Under the pieces are notes generated by a model. That model ran no database searches. It had not been told where the DNA came from and saw only the letters and a program-made list of their open reading frames with translations. This document shows, one piece after another, positions 45,185-56,699 of a DNA stretch of 64,000 bases. How positions within the stretch are numbered: position 1 is the stretch's first letter; every line of letters begins with the position of its first letter. Source of the DNA: Adiantum capillus-veneris (Eukaryota > Streptophyta > Polypodiopsida > Polypodiales > Pteridaceae); contig CM043958.1 of NCBI GenBank assembly GCA_014529385.2, forward strand, positions 138,426,398 through 138,490,397, read 5' to 3'. Both the position numbers and the translations under genes were made by a program.

Positions 45185-46339
45185 CTATCTTCTAGTCCTT
45201 TGAACCCATTTGAATAGCTTTCTTGATGGGACACTAATCACAGGGCACCCCTTGAACAAGTGGAGGAGGTCCTCACTTAACTTTTTGCACCCCAAACATT
45301 GGTCTGAGCCAATACCTCTAGCCAAAATCTTGACGCCTTTCATCAAATCCCCCCACAACACCTTCCACAAGAACATCCTCATTGAAAATGGCCACTATGG
45401 ATTCTAGATATTATTTGTTGCCATCACCCATTTTGGTTGCGGTCATTGCAAGACTCACTATTTGTTAAGGGGGAAGAAATAATCATTCTTGAGCATTATA
45501 GTGAGGTATATATTCTTGGTTTGTGGATTATAGATACACTTAGTCCACCGCCAAGCTTTCCATTCGAGGTTCAACTCGCAGGATAGGCATCAAATTCTTT
45601 CCTAGCCCTTCAACATTCTTGCTCACCTATAGTCTTTTAGTGCCATTCACGTGAAACTGGATAGCTAGTTGGTATGGTTCTTTCTAGCTCTTACTATTGA
45701 CATCCCAAAGAAGGGCCAACTATGAGAGAACTTTGTTATTCACCTTTGTGGCTATTACTCTCCAAAATGAGTTCAAGAGTACATCTCCAGCTTTGGAAAG
45801 CCAAGAGGACCAGCGTGCCATGGAGTTTTGGAGATATCTAATTAACTCTTCCCACTCTAGGGCCTCTAGTGCCTTAGTACACTTGCACACCAACTCACCT
45901 ATTGTGCCACCTAGTTGCAAGTTGGACCATCTAGGGGCTAGTAGTTTGTCATGTGCTTCTATCTCTTTCCAGTTCCCACCTAGGAGATGAGCTTAGCCTT
46001 GTCCATCATATCCTTTGTCATAATTTCTCGTGTCTGGTCTTTCTTTGCAATTGATACCACAAATTTGGCACATTGGGCATCTGCATCAATAGTAGGGTTA
46101 AGAATCTTGATACCTCATTGCTCCAATAGCCTAGAAATTGACTCCCATTTGGCCCATTTCAAGGCCAACGAGTCTTTGGTGTTCTTTTTCCACACAAATC
46201 TTTTAAGTGGTTTCAAGAATTCTTTCGAGTTGCACTTGGCTATCTTGAGGATTGGGCCATTGAAGGCTATATACGGGAGCATGAAAAAATTGATCACTTT
46301 GCTCGGGAAGGGGATCAGCACATGCTCCCAACTTTGCAT
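45185..46339 (-). pseudogene. LINE thumb/connection and zf-RVT-like C-terminus
   Basis: WEHVLIPFPSKVINFFMLPY then FVWKKNTKDSLALKWAKWES (46,330-46,130) correspond to the post-RT region with the conserved F-x-W-x-x-x-x-x-x-x-x-x-K-V/W-A motif. MRMFLWKVLWGDLMKGVKI then CLGCKKLSEDLLHLFKGCP (45,382-45,230) match the zf-RVT domain, with C-x2-C and a distal H-x-x-x-x-C. Frames between them are shifted. Confidence 0.7.
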
Positions 46340-46571
46340 CTTGCACCTTACTCTATCTAAAACTCACTGAATCTTTGCTTGTGTGTTATGCCAACCCCTA
46401 GTGGGGCTCCCAAGTGTCAAAAAATCTTTCCATTTGTCACAACTTCTCCCTTCCACATAGAAGGGTCAAATGAGTCATTTTTTGAGAATGAGCTCATTCT
46501 TGACTTATCAATATTGCACTTTGAGCTTGAGGCAGAAAAGTTTGCACAATTTCCAAGGCCTTCCTAATCAC

Positions 46572-47156
46572 CTAAGGAAAGGCTTTCAAAAATAACAAAG
46601 AATCGTTCATGAGGAGCTTCACCAAGATTTGGTCATTATTAAGTATGGACAACCCTTGAATTTTTCCTCTCATAGCATTGGTTTCAAGAATTATAACCAT
46701 AGGGTGAGGGATAATGGTGAATAGAAATGGGGCTGGCAGGCATCCCTGCTTGATTGACCTTTTAATTGCAAAATTGCCCACATTTCTATTGTTAAATAGA
46801 AGCTCAAAATGGATGCCAACGCTAAGGGTGAGTATCAACTGACATATCCATTGGCCAAATCCCAGTGAATTCATGACATCTAGTTCTATAAAGGATCATG
46901 TGATCCAATCATAGGATTTCTTGAGATCAAGCTGGAGGAGGATACACTTTTGCTTGGTGAAGGCTATCTATTCAATTTTGACCATTTCTACAAGAATTTT
47001 GTCGTAGATTAACCTTCCTTTTATAAATCCATGTTGATGAGTGGCAATGGATTTGTCCAATAGGGGAGAGAGTCTGAGGGCCATAGATTTGGAAATAGTA
47101 TTATACGCCACTGACATCATAGTAATGGTCTCCAATGCCTCAATTGAGAGCATCAT
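46572..47156 (-). pseudogene. LINE reverse transcriptase core
   Basis: YNTISKSMALRLSPLLDKSI followed by ATHQHGFIKGRLIYDKI (47,100-46,970) is the first RT motif. IKRSIKQGCLPAPFLFTII (46,760) is the G-x-R-Q-G-C-P-L-S-P-x-L-F motif, and LLMNDSLLFLK (46,600) stands where F-A-D-D-x-x-x-F should be. The second catalytic aspartate pair has become Asn-Asp, so it is inactive. Confidence 0.75.
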
Positions 47157-47202
47157 ATTTTCTTAGGAATCGGTTAGGTGAGGCCCCTTTTAACAATTCC
47201 AT

Positions 47203-47911
47203 CTAGACCACCTTTAAGTAAGGCTTTATTAGCCATGCGTGTGATTGGGGATTTAAAATCCTCCCAATTTTTTTGGAAAAATCCATAGCCATCTTGTCCC
47301 AACTAGGGGACTTTTCCTTGCATAATGCGTGCAATGTCATAGAGCATTCATCTTTAGAAAAAATGTTCTCTAGTTGGTTGGCGTCCATTTGATATATCAT
47401 CTTCTTGGCACTCCCGAGAAGGGTTTCTTTGTCTTTATCCACCTCTTGGGAGTGGACCTTTGTCTGGCCTATGATTTGACCTAAGTAACCCAGCATCAGC
47501 TTAGCCATTTTGACTTGATCATGCATTGCATGTCCTTTCTCATCTATGATTGATTGAATAAGGCCCCAAATCCTCTTCACTTTCAGGGTCCTGAAGAAGT
47601 GTTCTTGATTGGTAGTCTCTGGCTTAAGATAAGTCTCTAGATAAAAGGCGTGCCTTCCTAACCTCCTTGAGTTGTTGATCAGCCAAATCAGCTTTAACTT
47701 CCTGCCATCTGTTGTGTTGTGCTTTGGAGGCCATCCCTTCCCTTTTCTTAGTGGTTAGCAAATCCAATTCATCTTCAAGATGCTTTAGGAACTCGTTGCG
47801 GGCCTTTTTCATTCTAGGACCTACACTTTTCATTACTGTTTGCATACCCTTGGCAAAGATATCCCAAGCTTTAGGGTTTGCCTCATTGACATCTCTAATA
47901 AGCTTTCTCAA
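47203..47911 (-). pseudogene. LINE spacer region between endonuclease and reverse transcriptase
   Basis: Two helical, Lys/Glu-rich frames (47,911-47,624 and 47,580-47,203). KARNEFLKHLEDELDLL and KMAKLMLGYLGQIIGQTKVH resemble the pre-RT helices of plant L1 ORF2. A frame change lies near 47,600. It ends KGGLDGIVKRGLT, resembling the K-A-P-G-x-D-G motif area just before the reverse transcriptase, but decayed. Confidence 0.55.
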
Positions 47912-48119
47912 AGATTTTTTGGTCAGACTTCTGAAGAGAGGACCTTTGAAGAGGTGTCACCCATGATAAAAAGCTTCTTTGACCCTTTAGTGTGTTGCCC
48001 TTCTCCTTTGACTTTTTTGAGCTTCATGTAAAGCGGTAGGTAATTTGACAAGCAATGAGAGGTCACCACCTTCATCTCAAGAAGAAACAAAATCTAGTTG
48101 GCTTGATGAGAAACATCTA

Positions 48120-48347
48120 TCAAGTCGAGATGCCAAGGCTGGTGTATGTATATCCAATCATGCTATTCCACGGCCCACCCTCCCACATGTCCACTAGAGC
48201 CCATTTCTCACAAAGACTCGTCCATTTTGTTTTTTTGGACCTTTCTAGCCAACTTGAGGATCCTATCCTATCCTTTCTCTTCTCGACCATATTAAAGTAT
48301 CCTAAGAGGAGCCATTCCCCTTCAATCGGAGAATCTTTGAGGTACAC
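48120..48347 (-). pseudogene. LINE endonuclease C-terminal fragment
   Basis: GEWLLLGYFNMVEKRKDRIG corresponds to the W-x-x-x-G-D-F-N-x-V/I core of the apurinic-type endonuclease of plant L1 elements, followed by WTSLCEKWALVDMW and later GYTYTS, matching the conserved L-x-D-x-W and F-T-W/Y-S blocks. The conserved Asp of G-D-F-N is Tyr here, so the enzyme would be inactive even without the frame breaks. Confidence 0.7.
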
Positions 48348-48876
48348 CCATAGCTTGCCTCTTTCCTTGGTAGTGCAAGGGTCGTAAATATTAATAATGG
48401 TAATTGGTTAATCGGCCCACTTAACCCTCACTCCTAGAGGGGTAATTTAAGGCTAGCCTAGGATTATCCACCTCATACACAAACCTAATAAGCCATGCAT
48501 TACATTTGCATTTGGGAAGCAAAACTCTAACTCATTGAGCCCATGACCTAAGATTCTAGGAATTTCTTTGCCAATGCAACTCCATCACCAACATTTCCAT
48601 ATGACCTATACAAGACCTCAAGTCTAGCTAGCCAATGAGTATACTACCCAGAAGAGAAAATATTTGATACTTGACATGGGGAAAACTCTCTATCATGACA
48701 TCCAGATGGCAACACACAGGGTAGTCACAATTGGAAAAAGTAAAGAAAAACAAAATAAGAAGTCCATCCTTGGTTACCCTCTATAACTCACCAAAAATGC
48801 GTACACTACTATGCATGAAGAAAAGAGTTGTCAACTCCCATTGTATTTCCATTGTAGTATATGAGAAGAAATAGAA

Positions 48877-48878
<2 letters not shown>
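48348..48878. other. Nothing recognised
   Basis: AT-rich, upstream of the LINE endonuclease fragment and possibly decayed LINE sequence. Confidence 0.4.

Positions 48879-48909
<31 letters not shown>
48879..48909. repeat. Mononucleotide G tract, 31 bases
   Basis: 31 consecutive G by direct count. Long G runs are uncommon and are also easily mis-sized by sequencing, so the exact length is uncertain. Confidence 0.9.
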
Positions 48910-48912
<3 letters not shown>

Positions 48913-50626
48913 TTCTCAAGTCAATCCTCTAGAAGATATGGACCTCTAAAGAAGGTGTTTTGGTGAACATTTCTCAGAATAAAGATCCCACCCAAAGTGA
49001 GGTTTTACTCTCTATTGGAAGTGCCCATGCTTACTCACCATAGTCAAATGATGACAAAGAGTAATCTTTAGTAAGCTCACATCCAAAGTGTTATTATGTC
49101 CAAGAATAGTTACCCTCACCACTTAACACCACCCCCCATTTGGTGTATAAACTATTAGAATTGAATCTGGGAAAGGAAGATATGAGGATATTGAAGACAA
49201 GGCCACCAATGGTATAGAGTGAAGAATGAAATAGAGCAAGCAAGGAAAAAGTAAGCAAGAAGAAAGCAATGAACCTGAAGCAACCACCACAGAACCATGA
49301 AAAGAATTAAGGGAAGAAGAAGTCACTTCATCAAAAAGATGAGGGAAAGGCTAAACTAGCTTATGATTGAGAGAAAAAGGAAGATTCAAAGACACAAGAG
49401 ATAAGGAGCTACAAAAGCTGCAAAACAAATCTATTCAAATGCATCAATGGGTACAAGAAAATCAAGTTGAAGATTTTAATGGGGAATTTGTGTCTTGAGT
49501 AGAAGAATCCATGAATGGGCTGGATGTGTTTAGATAGCTATTCCAAGTTGGTACTACTTAGAACTAAAGATGTTAGACTTAGATAGCACTTCAGACTAAG
49601 ACTTCAAAATACTGAAACTAAAAAGACAAAACATTGGAACTGGATACACAAGATACTGTAAATGAGACTGGAACTAGGATTGCATTCAAAATTTTAGATT
49701 ACAATTGGTAAGTCTCCAATATGCCAGTAGTTTGCTTTTGAATTACCAAAAGAGAGAGAGTGCAACAAATGATTACAAAGTGATAAAAAGAGCAGAAGTG
49801 GCTCAGAATCTATGCATTTTAGAAGCTTCATACGTCCACCAATCCTGCTAGAGGTAGCGTTTCGCCTTGTACATTCCTCCTCTCCTTTCTTGAATTTTGG
49901 TATATACCAAAATTTCAGATGATGATTCCTAGATTGTTTCCTAATTTCCCAATAATGGTTCCAATAATGATTCCCAATTTCTTGTTGTTTCTCTTGTATT
50001 TGGGAACCCATCTCTCCTATGTCAACATAGGACTCCAAAGGTGTCTGCTGTTGCCTCCGTTAGATCTACTTCATCTTGCAAAAGGCCAATGGTCGAACAC
50101 CAATTAACTCGCCCAATAAACCCTCTTCTTGTCAGGTGCCTTGTTCCTCTTGGATGGTGCTTGGGATTCCTCGTAGGTAGTGAGTCCAACATTTCCTTTC
50201 TGAATCAGTCTGACAATGCCTCTTACTCTAGCTGGTTCTTTCTCTCAATTGTCATTTTGTTTTCATAATGTTTCAAAGCATCCAAGGTTTTGGTGTTAGC
50301 ATTATACAAAGCGTGTTTGCCTCTTGTCAGGCAAGTTCTAGCTAGTTTGTGACAATAGGAAGCAATATGAATCCATCCTTGAGGCAATGGCTAGTTGCAC
50401 TTGATGCGAGCTTCAAACGAAATCTCAACCATTTCTTTGAATTGAGGTTCAGAGCATGTTTTCAAGCCTCAATTGTCAGTTGCAATAGTTAGTTGGTGAT
50501 CCGAACAAGCCTTTTAATTTGAATTTTCCATTGACCCATTAACAACTAAAATGTGTGGAGTTCATCCAATAGCTCACTGGCCACATTCTTCTGCAGTGCA
50601 TCTTGAAATACTCTATTCCATGCCAT
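48910..50626. other. No recognisable gene
   Basis: A minus-strand frame at 49,694-50,038 has a low-complexity start (IGNHYWNHYWEIR) caused by short internal repeats around 49,950. No domain and no termini found. Confidence 0.4.
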
Positions 50627-51190
50627 TCATTCCATGGTCGCCTCCTCATACCATGTTTGGAGCCCATCTTCTACATCAAGATATTTTTGTTGGTCAGCTG
50701 GCTCAGTGTGAGCTGGATATAGAGCTAGAAAGAAGAGAGTTAACTCATCTATTTTGGTTGGGATGGCATACATTATTACTGGAGAATCAAGGAAAAACTC
50801 TAGAAAATTCAGCAGCATCTGATTCTCCTGCTGCATCATTTTCCTTGTAAGTCTCACTAGGTGAAATAGACTCTTCAGGTGTGTTTTCTTCTCTCTTAGA
50901 GTCATTCTGGTCTTGGGTCCTCTACTGCTAGCTTCATTACGCTCTAACAAGTCCTTGACCTTGAGATCCAGAACACCTTTGGCACTTTGCATTTGTACTA
51001 GCATCTCCTTTAGTTGCTGCCTAATTTCAGTCATGCACTTGAACATAAGTTTGTTACCCATCAAAATTTCTACATGAAGCCCAAGTGACTTGAGGTTTGT
51101 TGTGGTCAAGTCTATAGCCCTTGGATGTACTACCCTCTCATTCATGGTAAGGTCCCATTCTAAAATTCTTTCTAGCACTTGGACACACAC
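50627..51190 (-). pseudogene. Unrecognised ORF, 187 codons
   Basis: The longest intact unassigned minus-strand frame in this part. Helical, with RAIDLTTTNLKSLGLHVEIL and MTEIRQQLKEMLVQMQSAKG, then LLERNEASSRGPKTRMTL and a leucine-rich tail. No catalytic motif. It lies downstream, on the same strand, of coiled-coil coding sequence at about 51,900-52,140, and may be the C-terminal half of that protein, by analogy with the unassigned 7-11 kb element. Confidence 0.35.
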
Positions 51191-51879
51191 AGGATGTGTA
51201 GGTAACTAACAAACCACATGGTCGTGATAGCTGATTGACTTCCAATTGCAACCATCCATCTTGCTCCCACACAGAGCATCCAAAATATTCCTATATCCAA
51301 GTACACTAAATTGTCGTCCAAAATTTATTGATCTGAAGATTTTTGGCTCTCCAAAGACTCTTGTTTAGTGCTAGCAACTCAGTAGAATGATTGTGTCATA
51401 TTCAAAGTCAATGAGCAATAAAACTGCTTTCTCTTTATTCTAACTTGAACATGCATGACCTTCCTATCCTTCAGTCTACTGAGGTGGAATTTTATTATTT
51501 CCACAACTGGTGGTTTGTGGTGTTTAGTTGGCTGACTTGAAGTTGGATCTAGAGGTGTACTCCTAGTTGTTGAACCCTAGTAACTAAACCAATATTATGT
51601 CCACCTATACCATCCTCATCATCATTTATCATCAAGTTTCTTCTGGTTTTGATGATCATGATCTTGATATTTATCCTCATCATCATCTTCTTCATAATCC
51701 TCATCCTTATATTGCTGATTGTTGATGTACTCAATGATGGCTTCATTAACTAGCATTGTGGTGTACTGTCTTGCTTTGTCTTTGAGCTCTATCTAGACTA
51801 TCTCAATGAAGGTCTCAAGATCAGATACATTAAGGGTGAGGTCCCCATTCTTATCCACAGTCTATACTAAGTTGTGGTA

Positions 51880-52140
51880 GATGTATTTTTGGATATAGAA
51901 TCCTTTGTCGCTTGATGTGCTTTGAATAAGTCCCTATAATCTGATCTCTGGTAGCGATCAACATCTCTTAGAGCATCTTTTTTTGACTCTTGCAGTATTT
52001 GATTTTCTTGGAGAAGTTTTTGAATCTTCTTTTCTAGTCCTTCCTTCTCCCACTTGTGCTACAGTTTCTGTATCTATATGGCTAGATTTTTGGATGACCA
52101 ATCGATCTTTTCCTCCCTTAGCTTCTTTAGTTCCTCCTGG
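51880..52140 (-). pseudogene. Coiled-coil coding fragment
   Basis: A minus-strand reading gives KWEKEGLEKKIQKLLQENQI, then a stretch containing DLFKAHQATKDSI. The A-H-Q-x-x-K-x-S-I core resembles the 19-residue repeat at 9,459-9,741 (QQAHQSAKESI), hinting that both belong to one element family in opposite orientations. The match is short and could be chance. Confidence 0.3.
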
Positions 52141-52475
52141 GCCTGCTAAAGTTCCACTTGAAGTTGTGATGTACTAGCACTGGAGGTAGAGGTTTGAGCC
52201 TCCATCATTTGAACAATGGCATTCACTATTGTGTTGCAACTAGATTGGATAGCTGATGCACACCCTTGAGTGATTATGTATGGATTAGTCTTATCTGTTT
52301 AATAGGCTGTCACATTGGAAATGGATATGGTAAGGCAGATTTATCTGATTTCTTTATCACCAACCTTCCCTTAAGAGGTGTTGTTTGCAACCTCTACAGT
52401 CGTTCCAACTTCAACATTGCTAGATTACTGGTTTCTAATACAGAACCGCTGCCAGATGGTTGGTTGCTTTAGTTT

Positions 52476-52647
52476 TGTCAAGACACGGGTCCTATACCCT
52501 AAGAACTAGGCTAGGCAAGGAATACGGCCAAGGGCCGGGCTAGGCAGTGTGGACAGGGGATCCGTCTAGGGAAAGGGGCTAGGAGCCCACCTATAAAGGG
52601 GGGTTGGGAGGAGGATCCATGAGAGCCTAGTTGCCTAGTTTCTTACA
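52476..52647 (+). mobile_element. 172-bp 5' LTR of a small-LTR retrotransposon
   Basis: It starts TGTCAAGACACGGGTCC and ends TTTCTTACA, with a TATA-like CTATAAAGG near 52,591. It is followed one base later by a perfect iMet primer site. An inverted copy lies at 53,458-53,629 (6 differences in 172 by hand). The 5 bases before it are AGTTT. Confidence 0.88.
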
Positions 52648-52648
52648 C

Positions 52649-52660
52649 TGGTATCAGAGC
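52649..52660 (+). promoter_or_regulatory. Primer-binding site, tRNA-iMet, perfect 12 of 12
   Basis: TGGTATCAGAGC, one base downstream of the LTR end. This fixes the LTR as a 5' LTR on the + strand. Confidence 0.93.
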
Positions 52661-52724
52661 TCAGGGTCGAAGGCAGCCATGGAGGAGGGGGGAAGGGAAG
52701 AGGCAAGCCTTGCAGGACTTGCAT

Positions 52725-52864
<140 letters not shown>

Positions 52865-53094
52865 GCAAGCTCCATGAGGATGTCCTCTCCTTGATTTGCA
52901 GGGCGCGCATGGCCCCTTGAGTACAAGCAGGGAATCTCGTTACTCCGTGTGAGGGACCGCTAACACGAGGAGGGTCACCGGCTGACTTGCACCGAAACGG
53001 GCGGAGACCAAATCCAAAAGTCTACTTAAGGTTTGGTATGTCTAGTACTTTGTCTACTAGGCAAGCTTACCTACATTAGTTGTTACTATTCAAA

Positions 53095-53457
53095 CAATTT
53101 GGGATAGAGTATCTGCTTTAAGAATAAAAAGAATCAATTTAGATTCATCCGATGAAGAAACGAAGGATAAAACTAGTTCAGTTAGGGCTGGTTCAAAAGG
53201 CAAAAGAAAGTCTAGCCAAGTCATCAGAGGACAAAGGCAAGTGCAAGGAGCTAGTTGGGGAGAAACGCCTTGCTACTAACACAAACACTAGCTCTACTGC
53301 TAAGAAGCCCAAAACTCTGGAGCTGATCAAGGGGTTCAAATCTAGAACTTAGAAATCAACTAACATTGAAACATCTACTGGGTAGAGTATGCAAGAAAAG
53401 AAAGACCCTGCAGACCAACTTGTCCATATGATAGAGCAACAAATAACTGCCCAAACT
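53095..53457 (+). pseudogene. Gag-like leader ORF of the small-LTR element, broken
   Basis: In one frame SALRIKRINLDSSDEETKDK then TSSVRAGSKGKRKSS; after a shift, KAKESLAKSSEDKGKCKELV and LATNTNTSSTAKKPKTLEL. Near the end, MQEKKDPADQLVHMIEQQIT runs directly into the inverted LTR at 53,458. Lys/Ser/Glu-rich and disordered. The abrupt coding-to-LTR junction suggests the inverted copy interrupts this element. Confidence 0.35.
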
Positions 53458-53629
53458 TGTAAGAAACTAGGCAACTAGGCTCTCATGGATCCTCCTCCCA
53501 ACCTCCCTTTATAGGTGGGCTCCTAGCCCCTTGCCCTAGACGGATCCCCTGTCCACACTGCCTAGCCCGGGCCTTGGCCGTAGTCCTTGCCTAGCCTAGT
53601 TCTTAGGGTACAGGACCCGTGTCCTGACA
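53458..53629 (-). mobile_element. 172-bp 3' LTR on the minus strand (inverted copy)
   Basis: The exact-length inverted partner of 52,476-52,647. On the minus strand it is preceded by CCTTAAGGGGGAAGTAA, a polypurine tract, so it is a 3' LTR whose element body lies to the right. It is followed, on the minus strand, by AGTTT, the same 5 bases that precede the + strand LTR. Confidence 0.88.
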
Positions 53630-53646
53630 TTACTTCCCCCTTAAGG
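53630..53646 (-). promoter_or_regulatory. Polypurine tract of the minus-strand element
   Basis: On the minus strand AAGGGGGAAGTAA leads straight into TGTCAGGACACGG. The preceding codons read VEDENSS in one frame, a common end for plant gypsy polyproteins. Confidence 0.75.
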
Positions 53647-54600
53647 AAGAGTTTTCGTCCTCAACAGTGAAGTAGTATCATCTTCTTAAGAATACTGGTG
53701 TTCTCTTTATTGATGTCCCATAAGTGAGCCAGTTGTCTGTATGATTGATAATTGGTGCAGTGAGGAGGTTCAATGAAACCAAGATGAATATCTTGATTTT
53801 CAACATTGTTGTCCGTTTGCAACCACTTGGGTCTAAATGGTAACTCCATTTATAATTCACTTGAGTATTGTAAAGGAGTAACCACAACTAAGAGTCACTT
53901 GGGTTTAAATGGTAACTCCATTTATAACTCACTTGAGTACTGTAAAGGAGGAACCACAACTAAGAGTTGTCCAAAGGCATAACCAGTTTTCAGATCTTCT
54001 GAAGGTACTGGAATAATGCAAGGAAACCTTGGCGTAACTTTCCATGCAGTTGTGAGCCAGATTTCCTACTCGCCTGAGTATCTTGAACAATCAGTTACAT
54101 GTTCATCCATAATGAAGGTTACTTGCCAACATGCTCTGTCAGCACACCTGGTAAGTCCTTGACGTATGAAAGTATTGACACAATCTCCAACCCCACCACA
54201 AGAGGTGTTCAAAGTCGAAAATCGTATTTAAGCAAATTCTAGAATAGGGAGAAACTCATCTATTTAGAAATGCGTTGTGTTAACGTATGCTCTTAGCAGA
54301 TCCTTTAGCACAAGATTACTCTTTGTAATCTTTGTAATCTGCCTATCCCCTTGGATAACTGACAGTACTGAGGTGTGTTTTCCTCACGGTTTACAGACAG
54401 TCGTCCCAGATGACTGGTAAACGTGAAATCACAGTAGAGTTTAACATTGGTGAAGGATCAACAATGTCCAAAATAACCATCGTGGTTAACTTGAAAAAAT
54501 CCACAAACACCCAAACCGAGCCATGACCTCTATTGGTGATTAGTAGACTCAAAGGTAATCTCATAGAGATAGTGCACATCGAGTGCCAAATGCTTCATAA
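53647..54600 (-). pseudogene. Gypsy polyprotein 3' end with integrase remnant
   Basis: At 54,391-54,579 the minus strand reads LPLSLLITNRGHGSVWVFVD then FFKLTTMVILDI. This resembles the integrase core segment L-P-x-S-x-x-x-x-x-S-V/I-W-V-V-V-D-R-x-S-K-x-A. The aspartate of V-x-V-D is kept. At 53,661-53,760, YRQLAHLWDINKENTSILK precedes the polypurine tract. Between them is a 72-bp tandem duplication (53,824 and 53,896). Heavily decayed. Confidence 0.4.
53824..53967. repeat. Tandem duplication, 72-bp unit, two copies
   Basis: CACTTGGGTCTAAATGGTAA at 53,824 recurs at 53,896 (one substitution), both ending CACAACTAAGAGT. Confidence 0.92.
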
Positions 54601-56690
54601 GCAACAACCTGTGGAATATGCATGCCGTTCCAAATTAGCCTTTGCTAAACACTAGGGCCCATAACACCTAGTGTGCATGCATTTAGCAAAAACTGATCCG
54701 AACCTGTATATCCATGGTGATCCTTGCCTTTAACTTGTGGCAAATGTGATGCACCTAGCACACATTAAAGAGGATTGTAAATAGTTCTGAAAAGAAAGTA
54801 AACACTTTCAGTTGCAATCTTTTGCAAGCCTTGCTGAAATGTCTGAACGATAATAGAAGGTGAAACAGTGATCATGTCTAGGTACAAACAATGAAACTTT
54901 TTCATTTGCTGTATGTGTAAACAACCATTTGTAATGTTGTTTAGCAATACTTGTACCTTAACAAGTCATTCTAAGTATCCGACAATTTCTGGCCACGAAA
55001 TTGCTCCTGATACGTCGTGCTAAAAATGGTCTAGAAAACATATGTGACTAGCACTTAGGGACTTTGTCGTGACACATATTTGAAATAGGGGCGCCAATGT
55101 CAGTCCCAGAGACTCATATTCGCCACATGTGGAATATGTCTCAACTAAGGATGTTTGAAAAAGAACATCCTACAAGTACAAGATGTACTTGTGTGTGGAG
55201 GTAGCTCTAAACACTTTACGACAGGAGTGAGAGGGACCCTCATTCATTGCTCCACACTGGCTAAACCGAACTCCTTGAGTTCCTAGACCATGTTGTATCC
55301 CATGTGACAACATGTGCCAAATTGAACCCTACAAGTAGGTTTGTAACAGCATAAGGCAGAAAGATAGATTGGCTACTTGGCCCAAAATACTTTGTGACGA
55401 CATGCCCTTGGCATGACTCTGTAACATTCAAGAGTACTTATACGTCTTGAAAAACCAAGAAAAGCATACTAACAATGGAATAACACCAAATAAATAGATG
55501 CATACATGGAGTTTCAAATGTAATGTTCACTTACCCGTATTCAAATGGGGAGGAGCACGTCCCCTACCTGAAAAAAGAAACAGCATTGCACTGGGAAGCC
55601 TGGTTGTTGCCTTTGCAATCCAAGCTCTTGGATTAGAATAGGTTGAGTGGAATCAACTTGAAAAGTGTGTTCATCTGCTACCGCATGGTAGATTCTGAAT
55701 TCTTTCCGTGAAAGTTTAACTGGGAGAGCAAGTGTGATCCTCAATGCATATCAAACCGTGATCCTTAATGCCTATGGGGTGATGTAGCAATCACCTGTCG
55801 GGTCTTACCCCAAAACAGTATGTCCATAGACACTCCGTAGTGCTATAGAGAGAGCAGGAGACCCACACAAGTGAACTACCGATCTCTTATGGACAGCCAT
55901 GCTGTCACAAATGATTGCTGTGTCTATACTCCGTGGTAGAGAGCAGCTGGTGTGAGTTTAAGATTATCAAAAACTCAACTTGAGTGTCGCACTGAAAACA
56001 TGTAGTGCAAAAATGACACCCTAAACATCCGTAATGACAAGACTCTTGCTTGTCCATTAACGTCGATGTGTACTTCTGTGGGTATATCTTGAAAACAATC
56101 ACCCAAAGAATGCCAATAGTTGGGTCTTACCCTTATCCTAACATCGGCTCTTAGCCCTTATGCAAAATAGTGTTCAATCAACGAACCGATGAAGACTAAT
56201 TTGAGTAGCATCTTAGCCACGTGCTAATTGTGAGTTAGAGCACCTTGGCTCAAGCTGACTCATGAGCAGAATATGTAGCAAAAGCTTCTTAGAAGAGTGT
56301 TGTTATTCGTGAAAGAAATAAGAAAAAGAGAGAAAAGAAGAGCATGATGGGCTGAGGAACTTTCCTTAAATTTGTAGAGTGCGTGCCCAGAATGTGTGCT
56401 CTTAAGACATCTTATGCCTGAATTGCAGCTTATCCTGTAAGCATTCCACAATCTGTCTGTATGACGCTCTCATCGAGAGAGGCAACAGAAAACACAAGTT
56501 AAATCTTGACCGTCTACCGTGTAGGGTCGTGACTGTATGAGGATGACTTGAAAGGGGCTCCTTGCCAGTGAAGCTAGACGAAATTGTAGGCTCTTTTTAG
56601 TATTTTTGAGTGTTGATAGCAACCATGCAACAATCCATCCATACTCTGTTCTTGACAAAGTTGCTGGGTTAGAGAAAAAACATATTTTAT
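54601..56690. other. Unassigned, probably decayed gypsy interior
   Basis: No frame over 85 codons and no motif that I can place. By position it should hold reverse transcriptase of the minus-strand element, but none is readable. Confidence 0.35.
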
Positions 56691-56699
56691 ACCCCTTGG

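Larger units (their letters stand above)
45185..48347 (-). mobile_element. Decayed L1-type LINE
   Basis: Minus-strand fragments occur in the correct ORF2 order: endonuclease end (48,347-48,120), the spacer between endonuclease and reverse transcriptase (47,911-47,203), reverse transcriptase (47,156-46,572), thumb and connection (46,339-45,720), and the C-terminal zf-RVT-like region (45,382-45,185). Every junction has a stop or shift. No ORF1, target duplication or poly-A tail was found. Confidence 0.8.
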